A stretch of 35,996 bases of DNA from Candidatus Bacteroides pullicola (GCA_019115825.1 DXCV01000017.1:1-35996); one strand, 5' to 3'. Numbered from the stretch's first letter, positions 7,142 through 16,000 are shown. Notes: generated by a model from the letters alone, not told the origin. Numbers and translations are program-made.

Positions 7142-8188
7142 TTATTTAATATTCATATCCTTTATTTCTATTGTATCTGTCTGCCCCGCTCCGGGTAACA
7201 TGAGGGTATAGAGCGATGCCTCTAACTGCCGCACCAGATTACGCTTCAGATGTCCGGGTGCATAGACAAAAACCTCGCTCGCCACAATCCGGCGATTCAC
7301 CTCGTCCACCCGTACATGTGACACAAAAGGACCTCCCATGAAATCCCCCAGCACGCGCCATAATCCACGGGCTTCCCACGCGGGCTGACCCTGCACGGTT
7401 ATCGGACGGACATCGGTTAGGAGCGAATCTGTCACCATATACATCCCCTCACGTGCACCAAGCATATTGGCTTTCATCACCGAGTCACGCTTGTGGATGA
7501 AGGCGGATTTTGTGAATACATCCGCATCCGTATAAGGGAAGGCATACATCACAAAATTCTCATCCACGGAAGCGCCATTGTTACCCGCCCAAAGAAAGTC
7601 CTTGCCTGTTTTATAAGAAGCCAGTTCAGCGGGTATCCACACCGTGCATCCAAACATCTCTTCCGCCAACTTCCCAATATGCCGGTTATGATTTTCCGCC
7701 AACCATGTTATCCGGCGTTGCCGCTCTGCCTGCGTGAAGTAATCGAGGATATCTGCCCGATGTTGCTGCACAAAACGGACAAAGGAGACTTCATCCGGAG
7801 CCTGTATGGCCAAAATGGCTTGCGGAAACGCATATACATCCTCTGCATAAGCCCATGACGCTTGCGCATAACCTATGCTATCTACCTGCACCACCAGAAT
7901 ATTCCGCACCAACTTCAAAATGGCATCGAAATGACGCGGCGAAGCATACATAAGCCTGAATGCACGCTCCGCCTGTGGCAATCCCGGCATATCCTCATCC
8001 AACACTTCAAATAAGGCACGACCCGCCGGCCGATTCCATAAGCCCGAATCGGCCACGACCAACAGCTCGTAAGGTCTCCCTGTCGATGTAGGTGTCAGCC
8101 AATCTTGCTTGCCCGAACCGCACGAAGCGAGCAGGCACCCAAGTACGCATAACTTCATCCATACAAAACTACGAAGAATGGAGAACAT
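7142..8188 (-). CDS. DUF4837 family lipoprotein
   Basis: A protein of about 348 residues starting at ATG 8188. The frame extends 3 codons further to a TTG, which I do not favour. An internal ATG at 8158 (MKLCVLGCLLASCGSG) would give an equally good lipoprotein signal. The lipobox is LLASC, followed by GSGKQDWLTPTSTGRPYELL. The body matches DUF4837, a Bacteroidetes-specific family of unknown function (features: VVADSGLW, ALFEVLDEDMPGLPQAERAF, GCTVWIPAELASYKTGKDFL and FMGGPFVSHVRVDE). It is predicted to be anchored in a membrane facing the periplasm. It lies between rlmN and pdxA in the operon. No catalytic motif is recognised. Confidence 0.8.
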   Translation of the reverse strand: MFSILRSFVWMKLCVLGCLLASCGSGKQDWLTPTSTGRPYELLVVADSGLWNRPAGRALFEVLDEDMPGLPQAERAFRLMYASPRHFDAILKLVRNILVVQVDSIGYAQASWAYAEDVYAFPQAILAIQAPDEVSFVRFVQQHRADILDYFTQAERQRRITWLAENHNRHIGKLAEEMFGCTVWIPAELASYKTGKDFLWAGNNGASVDENFVMYAFPYTDADVFTKSAFIHKRDSVMKANMLGAREGMYMVTDSLLTDVRPITVQGQPAWEARGLWRVLGDFMGGPFVSHVRVDEVNRRIVASEVFVYAPGHLKRNLVRQLEASLYTLMLPGAGQTDTIEIKDMNIK

Positions 8189-8215
8189 CTGACACAACAG
8201 GGTTGATAATTTATA

Positions 8216-9256
8216 TTAATTCCGTTCATTTTCTTCCATCTTGGCCGTGGACAACATGCCACATGCCGCAAATATGTCTTCGCCCCGCGACGCCCGTATG
8301 GTGGTAAATACGCCATGTGAGGTCAAATAATCACGGAAAGTAGTCATTTCCTCCGCCGTACAACCTTGCAAATCCACACCGGGTATGGCATGGAAACGAA
8401 TCAGGTTAATCCGGCAATCCAATCCCCGAAGCAACTTGACCAATTCGCGCGCATGGAGAGGCGAATCGTTGACGCCCTTGAACAGGATATACTCGAAAGA
8501 CAACCGACGTTGCTTGCTGAAATCATAATTTCGCAAAAGGTCAACCACCTCGGTGATGGAAAAAGCCTTCTCGGCAGGCATCAATTCGCGACGTTGCTGA
8601 GGAATGGGCGAATGGAGGCTGACCGCCAAATGACAATCCGTCTCCTCGGCGAAACGCCTCAATCCCTTGCGAAGTCCTACGGTAGACAAAGTCACCCGCT
8701 TAGGACTCCACCCATAACCGTATGGAGCTGTCATTATCTCCAAAGCCTTCAACACCTCGCCCAAATTATCCAAAGGTTCGCCCATGCCCATCATAACGAC
8801 ATTGGTCAAACGGTCACGCTCGGGCAAGGAATTTATCTGGTTGATGATTTGCCCAGCGGTCAGATTGGCGGAAAAGCCCTGTTTGCCGGTCATGCAAAAC
8901 TTGCAATTCATCTTACACCCCACTTGCGAGGAGACGCAAAGGGTTGCCCGGTCGTGGTCGGGGATAAAAACCGCCTCCACAAAATGCCCCTCGCCTATCT
9001 GATACAAATACTTCACGGTACCATCGACAGAGCGCATGGCATCCACGGGAGAAGCAGCACCCACTTCACAAATTCCCTTCAACAACTCTCTATGTTTCAA
9101 GGAGAGGTTGGTCATCTGGTCAATGTCCACCACCTTCTTGTCATAAAGCCACGAAGCAATCTGCCTGGCCGAAAAAGCAGGCATCCCGAGCGAATTTACC
9201 AACGAATGCAATTCGTCAAGCGTCAAACCTAAAAGAGCTTTCTTTTGCATGGTCAT
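8216..9256 (-). CDS. rlmN: 23S rRNA (adenine-2503-C2)/tRNA methyltransferase RlmN
   Basis: A 346-residue radical SAM methylase. The cluster-binding CxxxCxxC reads C114-KMN-C118-KF-C121. It is followed by GQIINQINSL, the SAM-binding VVMMGMGEPLDN, and SFEYILFKGVNDS. The C-terminal GVFTTIRASRGEDIFAACGML supplies the methyl-carrying Cys of the family. The enzyme methylates A2503 of 23S rRNA and A37 of some tRNAs. It is the first gene of the operon, 24 bp downstream of a good promoter. A second ATG two codons in (9250) is also possible. Confidence 0.96.
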   Translation of the reverse strand: MTMQKKALLGLTLDELHSLVNSLGMPAFSARQIASWLYDKKVVDIDQMTNLSLKHRELLKGICEVGAASPVDAMRSVDGTVKYLYQIGEGHFVEAVFIPDHDRATLCVSSQVGCKMNCKFCMTGKQGFSANLTAGQIINQINSLPERDRLTNVVMMGMGEPLDNLGEVLKALEIMTAPYGYGWSPKRVTLSTVGLRKGLRRFAEETDCHLAVSLHSPIPQQRRELMPAEKAFSITEVVDLLRNYDFSKQRRLSFEYILFKGVNDSPLHARELVKLLRGLDCRINLIRFHAIPGVDLQGCTAEEMTTFRDYLTSHGVFTTIRASRGEDIFAACGMLSTAKMEENERN

Positions 9257-9279
9257 CTCTTTTTCTCATAAATGTAGTG

Positions 9280-9310
9280 CAAAGATAAGAATAATGGCGC
9301 ATAAGTCAAC
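9280..9310 (-). promoter_or_regulatory. Bacteroides-type promoter for the rlmN-secG operon
   Basis: On the minus strand TTG (in GTTGAC, 9310-9305) is followed after 19 bp by TATCTTTG (9287-9280), an exact TAnnTTTG. It lies 24 bp before the rlmN start, so the leader is short. Confidence 0.75.
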
Positions 9311-9323
9311 CACTAGAAAGAAA

Positions 9324-9351
9324 AAAGGTGCCCTGTTTACAAGGCACCTTT
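9324..9351 (-). terminator. Rho-independent terminator after ppiD
   Basis: The stem AAAGGTGCC / GGCACCTTT (9 bp, loop 10 nt) is followed on the minus strand by TTTCTTTC. It lies 61 bp after the ppiD stop and just upstream of the rlmN promoter, so it separates the two operons. Confidence 0.85.
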
Positions 9352-9411
9352 CATCAGCATATGCTATACTCGCTATGTAACAAGCAGTTATTTCAGTACT
9401 TGAATAAGCAT

Positions 9412-11553
9412 TTAGAAGAACAAATAACGCGTGTCCTTCACGTCAGCCTTCAAGTAAAGGTCATTCAGCAACTGACTGGCCAGACGAGCGTGCATCGAAG
9501 AAAGTGAGTTCATTTCGTTTTCTTCGCTGTACTCCTCATTCAGTTTGTCTTTGGCATAGGATTGCAGAACAAAGACACCGGCATTTCCCTTCAAAGGCTG
9601 ACTCAACTGGCCTTGTTCGCCCACCGAAGCATAAGCACCTACCAAAGGTTCGCTGCTGCGCAAAGCAGACACATATGCGGGTGCAGCAAAGGTAACGTGC
9701 TTCACGGAGTCGCTCACCGCATTGGCCATAGCTTTATACTGGTCGAGCGAAGAAGCGCCGGCTGCTTGCATATCAGCCAAGATTTTTTCGGCTTTCTTGT
9801 CGCGAAGGAGTTCGAGGCGAAGCTGATTCTGCACGAGTGCAAAGGGACGGTAACCTTCGGGGATAACTGCAGAAAGACCTACCATCAACATGTGGTCATT
9901 GTCGCCACACTCAATCAATCCGGACACTTCACCCGGCTCAGCGTTGAAAGCCCAACGCAGCGCTTCTTTTGTGTCGCGGATGCCGCCGATACCGTGTTCG
10001 GCACTGCTCAAGTCATTGCGCTGGAGGAGACGATAGCCGGCATCCTCAGCATTGGCCACCATCTTTTCATACGTGTTGTTAGTAGCAATGAATTGGCTAA
10101 AGTCGTTGTATGCCTTATTATATGTTTCTTTGCTGAATTCCACCACACGCTTCACCACGGCCACCTTGTATTTGTCCGTAGGCGCTTTCTTGTCCATCAC
10201 CTGAAGAATCACGTTGGCCTGGCCAAGCGCAAGATTCTGCACCTCTTTTTCCTTGCCGGAGATGATGGCATTGATGTACTTCAAGTTATCACTATCGATA
10301 GAAGCCCCTTCGTAATTGGCAGAAGAAATCCAAATGGACTCGCCCGTCTGGCCGTACTTCTTGGCCAATTCAGCAAAATCGGCTCCGCCCTTGAGAGCAG
10401 TGTAAATGCTATCGGCCAACTGAGCAGTCTTAGCAGGAGTCTCGGCCACCACCTGAATCTGACGATATTGCACAGAGTCGGGCATGGAAGCCTTAGCCAA
10501 TTTCTTGAACGCATTCAGAGTATTGTCCGTGGCATTATAGTAAGGTCCAAAGACATCACCCGTGGATACTGAGTCAAGACGTGCCACCACGTCCGAAGGA
10601 AGGGTGCGCGTCGTGTAAAACAAGTCTACATAAGACACGTCCGAACCCGTGGAGCGCACGAAAGAGGCATAATCAGAAACGTTGTCCCCGTTCATTTGGG
10701 CAACGTATTCTTCCATCTCCTTTTGGAGGGTGGCACGGTCTTCATCGCTGGCTGTCACCTGGACATCAATGTAGCTGATGTTGCGGGTTTCCACGTATTG
10801 CTTATATTGCTCCTTCTTCTGATCGTATGCCTTGCGCACATCATCGTCGGAAACCTTCACCAAAGAGTCGGACACCGACGAATAAGGCACAGCAGCCAAG
10901 AGGAGGTCTGACTGATTGACGCGGGCTTCAAAAGAATTCTGAGCTTCAACAGGGTTGGATATAAGCGCATTGGCCACAAGCGACATATACTTCTCGCGCA
11001 GGCGAGTTTGAACGAGGGTCTTCTCAATAAAAGACCAGTAGTTATAGAGCTTCTGGTAATACTCCGCGTATTCAGCTGGCATTTGCGCCTGGTTCATGCG
11101 GGAATAGTCAACGAGAAATTTGTTAAGCATATCCCTGTCGAAAGCACCCGTCTGGGGATTGCGGAAAGGCAAGCCCTGAAGCAAGGGATGCGTACCGGCA
11201 TTGATGATGGCCTGCAACTCTGCATCGGATACCTTCAAGCCCAGTTCACGGGCTTCTTTTTCCACGAGTTTGTTCTCTACATAGGTGCGCCACACCTCAT
11301 CTTGCAGACGGTTAATCTGCTCTTCGGGCAACGAGTTGACGTTGCTGGACATCTTCACCACCTCGGTGTACTCTTCCACCAATTCTTGATATTCCTGGGC
11401 GGAAACTTTCTCCCCGTCCACTTCTCCTACGTTTTGCGCCCGGTGGGGTTGCATCACTTGCCATGCATCACCTGCAATAAATGCGAACAACGCCAAACCG
11501 ACCGCGATCACCAATAAAGGTCCTTTCGACCGAATCTTCTGTAATGTTGCCAT
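9412..11553 (-). CDS. ppiD: PpiD-like periplasmic peptidyl-prolyl isomerase/chaperone
   Basis: A 713-residue protein with one N-terminal membrane anchor (KGPLLVIAVGLALFAFIAG, about 10-28). A SurA_N-type helical domain follows (VGEVDGEKVSAQEYQELVEE through EKEARELGLKVSDAELQAII). The parvulin-type domain is centred on VQYRQIQVVAE and KGGADFAELAKKYGQTGESI, and a second, more degenerate parvulin-like stretch near ISYIDVQVTASDEDRATL precedes it. The C-terminal domain repeats the chaperone fold (RPFALVQNQLRLELLRDKKA). PpiD-type proteins sit on the inner membrane facing the periplasm and help newly exported proteins fold. It is the last gene of an envelope operon, 124 bp after the CNNM-like gene. 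TATATTTG (minus, 11640-11633) and TATCTTCG (11623-11616) could give it an extra promoter. Confidence 0.9.
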   Translation of the reverse strand: MATLQKIRSKGPLLVIAVGLALFAFIAGDAWQVMQPHRAQNVGEVDGEKVSAQEYQELVEEYTEVVKMSSNVNSLPEEQINRLQDEVWRTYVENKLVEKEARELGLKVSDAELQAIINAGTHPLLQGLPFRNPQTGAFDRDMLNKFLVDYSRMNQAQMPAEYAEYYQKLYNYWSFIEKTLVQTRLREKYMSLVANALISNPVEAQNSFEARVNQSDLLLAAVPYSSVSDSLVKVSDDDVRKAYDQKKEQYKQYVETRNISYIDVQVTASDEDRATLQKEMEEYVAQMNGDNVSDYASFVRSTGSDVSYVDLFYTTRTLPSDVVARLDSVSTGDVFGPYYNATDNTLNAFKKLAKASMPDSVQYRQIQVVAETPAKTAQLADSIYTALKGGADFAELAKKYGQTGESIWISSANYEGASIDSDNLKYINAIISGKEKEVQNLALGQANVILQVMDKKAPTDKYKVAVVKRVVEFSKETYNKAYNDFSQFIATNNTYEKMVANAEDAGYRLLQRNDLSSAEHGIGGIRDTKEALRWAFNAEPGEVSGLIECGDNDHMLMVGLSAVIPEGYRPFALVQNQLRLELLRDKKAEKILADMQAAGASSLDQYKAMANAVSDSVKHVTFAAPAYVSALRSSEPLVGAYASVGEQGQLSQPLKGNAGVFVLQSYAKDKLNEEYSEENEMNSLSSMHARLASQLLNDLYLKADVKDTRYLFF

Positions 11554-11677
11554 TTTTTAGTTAAAATGAATTTTATAATTTATTACTTGTTTTCTATGCT
11601 TCTCAAATTAGGGCACGAAGATACAAAAAATGCAAATATACTTCTACTTATTCGCAAAAAAATTGCATCCAACAGGC

Positions 11678-12598
11678 TCATTCCGTGACTTTGAGGCGTA
11701 CAAGCTCGATTTTCGTAGCCGTCAGACGCAGTATCTTGAAGCTATATCGTCCGATGGCAACGACTTCATGGGGCTTGGGAAATTTCTGATACCTGCTCAA
11801 TATCAACCCGCCTATGGTCATATAATCATCCGACTCGGGCAAATCCAAGCCGAAAGTTTCATTCACCTTGCTTATCTCGAGGCGCGCGGAGAGAACATAC
11901 TCTGCCGGGGCCACTTGCTTGCAGATGTAGGAAACGTTGTCGTGTTCATCCTCAATGTCACCCAGGATTTCTTCCACAAGGTCTTCCAGCGAGACAATGC
12001 CGGATGTCCCTCCAAACTCGTCCACCACCACGGCCAGCGTCTTCTTCTGTTGCATGAAGAGCTTCATCAGATTGTGGGCGGGCATAGTTTCGGGCACGAT
12101 AGGCACCGGCTTAACGCACTCCCTCCAATCGGGCGGATTGCGAAACATTTCAGAGGAATGTATGTATCCCACCACATTGTCTATATTGTCCTCATAAACA
12201 ATGATTTTGGACAAACCCGATTCAACAAAAAGCCCTTTTAACTCCTCCAGTGTCTGGTCAACGCCGATGGCCACCACCTCCGGACGAGGCACGATGCAAT
12301 CGCGTATCTTGACATTGGAAAAATCCAAGGCATTTTGATAGATCTGCACCTCAGTATCCATATTCTCCCCCTCCATCATCCGCACACGAGACGCCGCCCT
12401 GAACCGGCAAAACAACCGGGGGAGAAACTCGCACACCAAGAACGTAAGAACGGATGCCACGAACACCTGTATCAATATCAACACAAAAGGACTGGCCAAA
12501 ATGCGCGGAGGAAGCATCTTATCCAAGACGCACACGCTGCTAAGCACGATGCACACCAGCAAAAGAGCTTTCAACACCCGCCACGCCAACTTGTTCAT
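11678..12598 (-). CDS. CNNM/CorC-type (hemolysin family) protein with a shortened membrane domain
   Basis: A 306-residue protein. Two hydrophobic segments (about 9-25 and 36-57) are followed by two CBS domains (from DFSNVKIRDCIVPRPEVVAI at about 91-110 to FMQQKKTLAVVVDEFGGTSG and SLEDLVEEILGDIEDEHD) and a C-terminal CorC_HlyC domain (AEYVLSARLEISKVNETFGL, then LPESDDYMTIGGLIL). Family members usually run to about 420 residues with a DUF21 membrane domain of about 190 residues and 3-4 helices. Here only about 85 residues precede the CBS part: the first helix with its FFSG-E-A motif and the last helix are missing, and the middle (VLTFLVCEFLPRLF) remains. It overlaps lptC by 4 bp (ATGA), so the start is firm. 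The family is linked to Mg2+/Co2+ efflux or, as GldE, to gliding machinery. Transport ability here is doubtful. Confidence 0.8.
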   Translation of the reverse strand: MNKLAWRVLKALLLVCIVLSSVCVLDKMLPPRILASPFVLILIQVFVASVLTFLVCEFLPRLFCRFRAASRVRMMEGENMDTEVQIYQNALDFSNVKIRDCIVPRPEVVAIGVDQTLEELKGLFVESGLSKIIVYEDNIDNVVGYIHSSEMFRNPPDWRECVKPVPIVPETMPAHNLMKLFMQQKKTLAVVVDEFGGTSGIVSLEDLVEEILGDIEDEHDNVSYICKQVAPAEYVLSARLEISKVNETFGLDLPESDDYMTIGGLILSRYQKFPKPHEVVAIGRYSFKILRLTATKIELVRLKVTE

Positions 12599-13269
12599 AA
12601 GGCCTTCCTCCTTGCCAACGAGGTTCGTGCGGGAGCCACGCGAAGCGTCTCCGCAGGGATGGGTTCGAGGGTATCGGCAGGTAACGAATCGGACGAGATG
12701 GAATCGGAGGCGGCAGCCTCTTGCTCATCCACGTAGAAAATAGCCTCCGACTTGCGGATGGTATAAGCGGTCATCTCCTGATTGGATTCGAAGCCGTGCC
12801 CCGTGGCGATGCGGTCGGGTTGTTCAATGCGGATGAATTGATCTGACCATACACGCCCCTTGCGTTGATCCCAATAAAGGAGGTCGGTATCGAACTTCTC
12901 TCCCTTGAGATTTTGGATATGGACGTTGCCCATGAGTTTCCACAATTCTTCCTTATCATAAAAGTAAGCGGTATCGGCTTCTATGCTTGCCTCTATTTGG
13001 AAAAGGGTGTCGAATTTCTCCAAATAAACCCCTTTCTCAAAAGCCCAATGAGACGGATTCTTTCGGTCGAAAACCTTCCACTCTTCCGTCTTGATGCGAT
13101 AGCGTATGAGGCCGGAGTCAGAGATAAGCGTAGTGACACCTCGCGTGTCCATCACGGGCAGGGAATCCCGCTCGGTGATGGCTTCCCCCAACTGCTTGTC
13201 GCGCCCCGAGCAAGAAGCCAGCAAAAGCGCCAAAAGCAAAAAGACGGTCAACTTGTTCACCATAGTCAT
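12595..13269 (-). CDS. lptC: LPS export ABC transporter periplasmic protein LptC
   Basis: About 224 residues from ATG 13269. A longer frame to 13290 begins with TTG and is not favoured; ATG 13263 is also possible. The N-terminus VFLLLALLLASC is a lipoprotein-like signal or anchor. The mature part has LptC/OstA features: TLISDSGLIRYRIKTEEWKV, WAFEKGVYLEKFD, ADTAYFYDKEELWKLMGNV and LYWDQRKGRVWSDQFIRI. LptC bridges the inner-membrane LPS extractor LptBFG to LptA across the periplasm. The C-terminal 45 residues are Ser/Ala/Pro-rich and end in basic RTSLARRKAL. It is coupled by ATGA overlap to the CNNM-like gene and lies 30 bp after the outer-membrane protein gene. Confidence 0.85.
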   Translation of the reverse strand: MTMVNKLTVFLLLALLLASCSGRDKQLGEAITERDSLPVMDTRGVTTLISDSGLIRYRIKTEEWKVFDRKNPSHWAFEKGVYLEKFDTLFQIEASIEADTAYFYDKEELWKLMGNVHIQNLKGEKFDTDLLYWDQRKGRVWSDQFIRIEQPDRIATGHGFESNQEMTAYTIRKSEAIFYVDEQEAAASDSISSDSLPADTLEPIPAETLRVAPARTSLARRKAL

Positions 13270-13299
13270 ATCACAGAAAGTCTTCTCCAACCCGAATCC

Positions 13300-14562
13300 T
13301 TAATCCACCTTACGCTTGAAGAACCAACGCTCGTTGAAGGTAATGCCCACGCAGATGCGCAAGGTATTTTCGTCGAGGAAGTTGGCTTTAGCACCTTGGG
13401 TACGGACATATTGTCCGGAGATGCTGACCATGGAGCGCGTACGGGGCACAGGCAGGCCGAAACCGGCCGTGATACCATACTCATCCGCTGCACGGACACC
13501 CTCTATCTTATAATAAGGTTTGGAAATAAAAGCACCCACACGGTATTTGATGCGCGACAAATAGTTGCGTCCTCTGGGGTTGGGTATCACCTCTGCACCC
13601 ACGGAAAAGCGCGTGCGCCGACAGAAGACATCCTTGCTCCCTTCGTATGCAGCATCCTGCCAATCTTGCGACATAAAGTCGGCAGCCAACGTAAAACGCT
13701 GGTCATAGGCGTATGCTAAACCCACACCCCACGTGGAAGGCAAGTCGTAATGTCCGGGCACCTCATGCTGACTATAGGAAGCATTGGCGTCGGTACCTGT
13801 CTGACGATATTCGTTGGCACTATGGTTCATCTCGTGTCCGGGTGAATAAACAGCGCCCAGGGTAAGAGCGTTCTTTTTCCCGAAATTGATAGTATATTGG
13901 GCGCCCAAATCCAGCTTCCACGTCTTGACATTTACCTCATTATTAATAATAGTGGCAAATTTCGTATTGTCGTAGGGGAAACTGAGGGTGCGCGTGCGGG
14001 TCACGGAGCCCCAGAAAAAAGAGACATTGGCACCCAAAGAAAATCCTTTGAAAAGCTTGAAACCCGCACCCAAATAGGCTTGATGTAAGCCCCCGTCGCC
14101 CGTATATTGCACGGAACTGGAGGCCTCCTGAGCTTCAGTATTCTCATAATACTCGCTGATATTGTAACCCACGTTGGCATAGGGCAAAAGGCCGAGGCTG
14201 ACACCCGCCCAAGGAGCCACGCGGAATTGCATCGTGATGTAATCGAAGCTGGAGTTCTTGGCGTTCAGCTTCTGCGTCCCGTTGCTGAAATTCGTATTTT
14301 GCAGCGAAATGCCTCCATCGAAAATGAAAGTCAGCGAATCCACGGCGGAGTAAGAAGCGGGATTGGCAGAATTGACGTGCAACGGGTCACGCAAGGCGTA
14401 TGCCGTACCTCCCATGGCGCGACTGTTGGCCGAGCCGATTTCCGCCAGTTGACCATAGCCGTAGCGGGTGTAGGGAGAATTCGTATTATTCTGTGCGACA
14501 GCCATCCCGACCCCAGTTGTGGCCAAGAGCGCTGCAATGAGCGTGCGTCTGAAGTGTATCAT
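13300..14562 (-). CDS. Outer-membrane beta-barrel protein, function unknown
   Basis: 421 residues from ATG 14562. A frame extension to a TTG at 14574 is not favoured. The signal peptide is FRRTLIAALLATTGVGMAVA, then QNNTNSPYTRYGYGQLAEIG. The mature protein alternates amphipathic strands (GVSLGLLPYANVGYNISEYY, GFSLGANVSFFWGSVTRTR, WKLDLGAQYTINFGKK, FTLAADFMSQDW, RYRVGAFISKPYY-like segments) and ends with RICVGITFNERWFFKRKVD. This is consistent with a 12-16-strand barrel of the FadL/TodX or PorV-like kind common in Bacteroidetes. Ligand and role are unknown. It is first in an operon with lptC and ppiD, behind its own promoter, which suggests an envelope role. Confidence 0.75.
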   Translation of the reverse strand: MIHFRRTLIAALLATTGVGMAVAQNNTNSPYTRYGYGQLAEIGSANSRAMGGTAYALRDPLHVNSANPASYSAVDSLTFIFDGGISLQNTNFSNGTQKLNAKNSSFDYITMQFRVAPWAGVSLGLLPYANVGYNISEYYENTEAQEASSSVQYTGDGGLHQAYLGAGFKLFKGFSLGANVSFFWGSVTRTRTLSFPYDNTKFATIINNEVNVKTWKLDLGAQYTINFGKKNALTLGAVYSPGHEMNHSANEYRQTGTDANASYSQHEVPGHYDLPSTWGVGLAYAYDQRFTLAADFMSQDWQDAAYEGSKDVFCRRTRFSVGAEVIPNPRGRNYLSRIKYRVGAFISKPYYKIEGVRAADEYGITAGFGLPVPRTRSMVSISGQYVRTQGAKANFLDENTLRICVGITFNERWFFKRKVD

Positions 14563-14613
14563 CGGTGTATGCAAAACTGTTTCTTTTTTTCGTCTTCACA
14601 TGAAAACTGCCTG

Positions 14614-14644
14614 CAAAGATGACACTTTTTGCGCTTGTATCAAA
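14614..14644 (-). promoter_or_regulatory. Promoter for the outer-membrane protein-ppiD operon
   Basis: On the minus strand TTTG (14644-14641) is separated by 19 bp from CATCTTTG (14621-14614), one mismatch from TAnnTTTG. It lies 51 bp upstream of ATG 14562. Confidence 0.6.
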
Positions 14645-14649
14645 AGAAA

Positions 14650-14697
14650 ATCCCCGTTAAGCCGTTAAAAAAATCAAAACACGACGTTAACGGGGAT
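14650..14697 (-). terminator. Inverted repeat, possible terminator
   Basis: Arms ATCCCCGTTAA / TTAACGGGGAT (11 bp, perfect) flank 26 nt that contain an A-rich stretch. On the minus strand the second arm is followed by TTTCTTTTG. It lies about 90 bp after the kbl stop and next to the following gene's promoter. Confidence 0.55.
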
Positions 14698-14714
14698 ATT
14701 TTAAGGCGGGAAAT

Positions 14715-14765
14715 GTTTCGCGGAAGCACCGCCAATGTTTGGCAAAAACGCTGCCTCCGCGAAAC
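14715..14765. repeat. Compound inverted repeat after kbl
   Basis: Outer arms GTTTCGCGGA (14715-14724) and TCCGCGAAAC (14756-14765) are perfect. An inner hairpin GCCAA-TGT-TTGGC (14731-14743) sits inside. It lies 19 bp after the kbl stop, with no U-run directly after it. It could be a processing or terminator structure or a REP-like element. Confidence 0.7.
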
Positions 14766-14784
14766 GACGCCAAGGGGAAGCCTG

Positions 14785-15972
14785 TCACTTGATAACGCCC
14801 AGCTCGCGACCCACCTTGACAAATGCCTCGATGCACTTGTCCAGATGCTCACGCTCGTGCCCTGCGGATATCTGCACACGGATGCGCGCCTGACCTTTGG
14901 GTACTACGGGATAATAGAAGCCCGTGACGTAGATGCCCTCTTCCTGCAGGCGTGCGGCATATACTTGCGAGAGTTTGGCGTCGTAAAGCATCACGGCGCA
15001 GATGGCGCTCTGCGTGGGCTTGATGTCGAAACCGGCGGCCATCATCTTGTCGCGGAAGTAGTTGACGTTCTCCACCAGCTTGTCGTGCAGGGCGTTGCTC
15101 TCTTTCAGCATCTTGAACACCTCGATGCTGGCGCCAATGACTGCAGGAGCCACAGAGTTGGAGAAGAGGTAAGGACGGCTGCGCTGACGCAGGAGGTCGA
15201 TAATCTCCTTGCGGCCCGTGGTGAATCCGCCCATCGCGCCGCCGAAAGCTTTGCCCAGCGTACCGGTGTAGATATCCACACGGCCATAGGTGTTGTAGAG
15301 TTCGCTCACACCATGACCCGTAGCACCAACGACGCCGGCAGAGTGAGATTCGTCCACCATCACCAGGGCGTCATATTTCTCGGCCAAGTCGCAAATTTTA
15401 TCCATCGGGGCTACATTGCCATCCATAGAGAAGACTCCGTCCGTCACCACGATGCGGAAACGCTGCGCCTGGGCTTCCTGCAAGCAACGCTCCAAGTCGG
15501 CCATGTCGGCATTGGCATAACGGTAACGCTTGGCTTTACAGAGACGCACGCCGTCGATAATCGACGCATGGTTCAGGGAGTCGGAAATGATGGCGTCCTC
15601 ATCCGTGAAGAGCGGCTCGAACACACCACCGTTGGCGTCGAAGCAGGCGGCATAGAGGATGGTGTCCTCAGTCTTGAAATAGTCGGAAATAGCGGCTTCC
15701 AACTCCTTATGGATATCCTGCGTGCCGCAGATGAAGCGCACGGACGACATACCATATCCCCGGCGATCCATCATCTCCTGGGCGGCCTTGATGAGGCGCG
15801 GGTTGTTGGACAATCCCAAGTAATTGTTTGCACAGAAGTTCAGCACTTCCTGTCCTTTCACTTGGATAGCTGCCTGCTGGGGACTTTCTATCAGACGCTC
15901 TTCCTTGTAAAGGCCGGCGTCCTTTATCTCAGCCAATGTCTGGGCGAGATATTCTTTCATTTTACCATACAT
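14785..15972 (-). CDS. kbl: Glycine C-acetyltransferase (2-amino-3-ketobutyrate CoA ligase)
   Basis: A 395-residue PLP-dependent alpha-oxoamine synthase. Features in order: NFCANNYLGLSNNPRLI (about 45-61), YGMSSVRFICGTQDIHKELE, DSLNHASIIDGVRL, VMVDESHSAGVVGATGHG (Asp that holds the PLP ring nitrogen), and TGTLGKAFGGAMGG with the PLP lysine at K241. It cleaves 2-amino-3-oxobutyrate with CoA to glycine and acetyl-CoA. The usual HNCG/D-E-C-H-S region reads DESHS. It is divergent from the threonine dehydrogenase gene, and together they make the two-step threonine degradation pathway. ATG 15972 (MYGKMKEYL) is chosen; ATG 15960 is possible. Confidence 0.95.
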   Translation of the reverse strand: MYGKMKEYLAQTLAEIKDAGLYKEERLIESPQQAAIQVKGQEVLNFCANNYLGLSNNPRLIKAAQEMMDRRGYGMSSVRFICGTQDIHKELEAAISDYFKTEDTILYAACFDANGGVFEPLFTDEDAIISDSLNHASIIDGVRLCKAKRYRYANADMADLERCLQEAQAQRFRIVVTDGVFSMDGNVAPMDKICDLAEKYDALVMVDESHSAGVVGATGHGVSELYNTYGRVDIYTGTLGKAFGGAMGGFTTGRKEIIDLLRQRSRPYLFSNSVAPAVIGASIEVFKMLKESNALHDKLVENVNYFRDKMMAAGFDIKPTQSAICAVMLYDAKLSQVYAARLQEEGIYVTGFYYPVVPKGQARIRVQISAGHEREHLDKCIEAFVKVGRELGVIK

Positions 15973-16000
15973 AATTCTTATCTGTTTAGATTATCTCCTA

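Noticed and set aside
9324..9351. The hairpin after ppiD as another member of the 22-bp repeat family
   Set aside because: It shares only AAAGGTGCC and its complement, has no 22-bp unit, and is well explained as a terminator with a T-rich tail.
14739..14755. TTGGCAAAAACGCTGCC as a sigma-54 promoter (GG-N10-GC)
   Set aside because: It points into the antisense of kbl with no gene to serve, and lies inside an inverted repeat; chance match is likelier.
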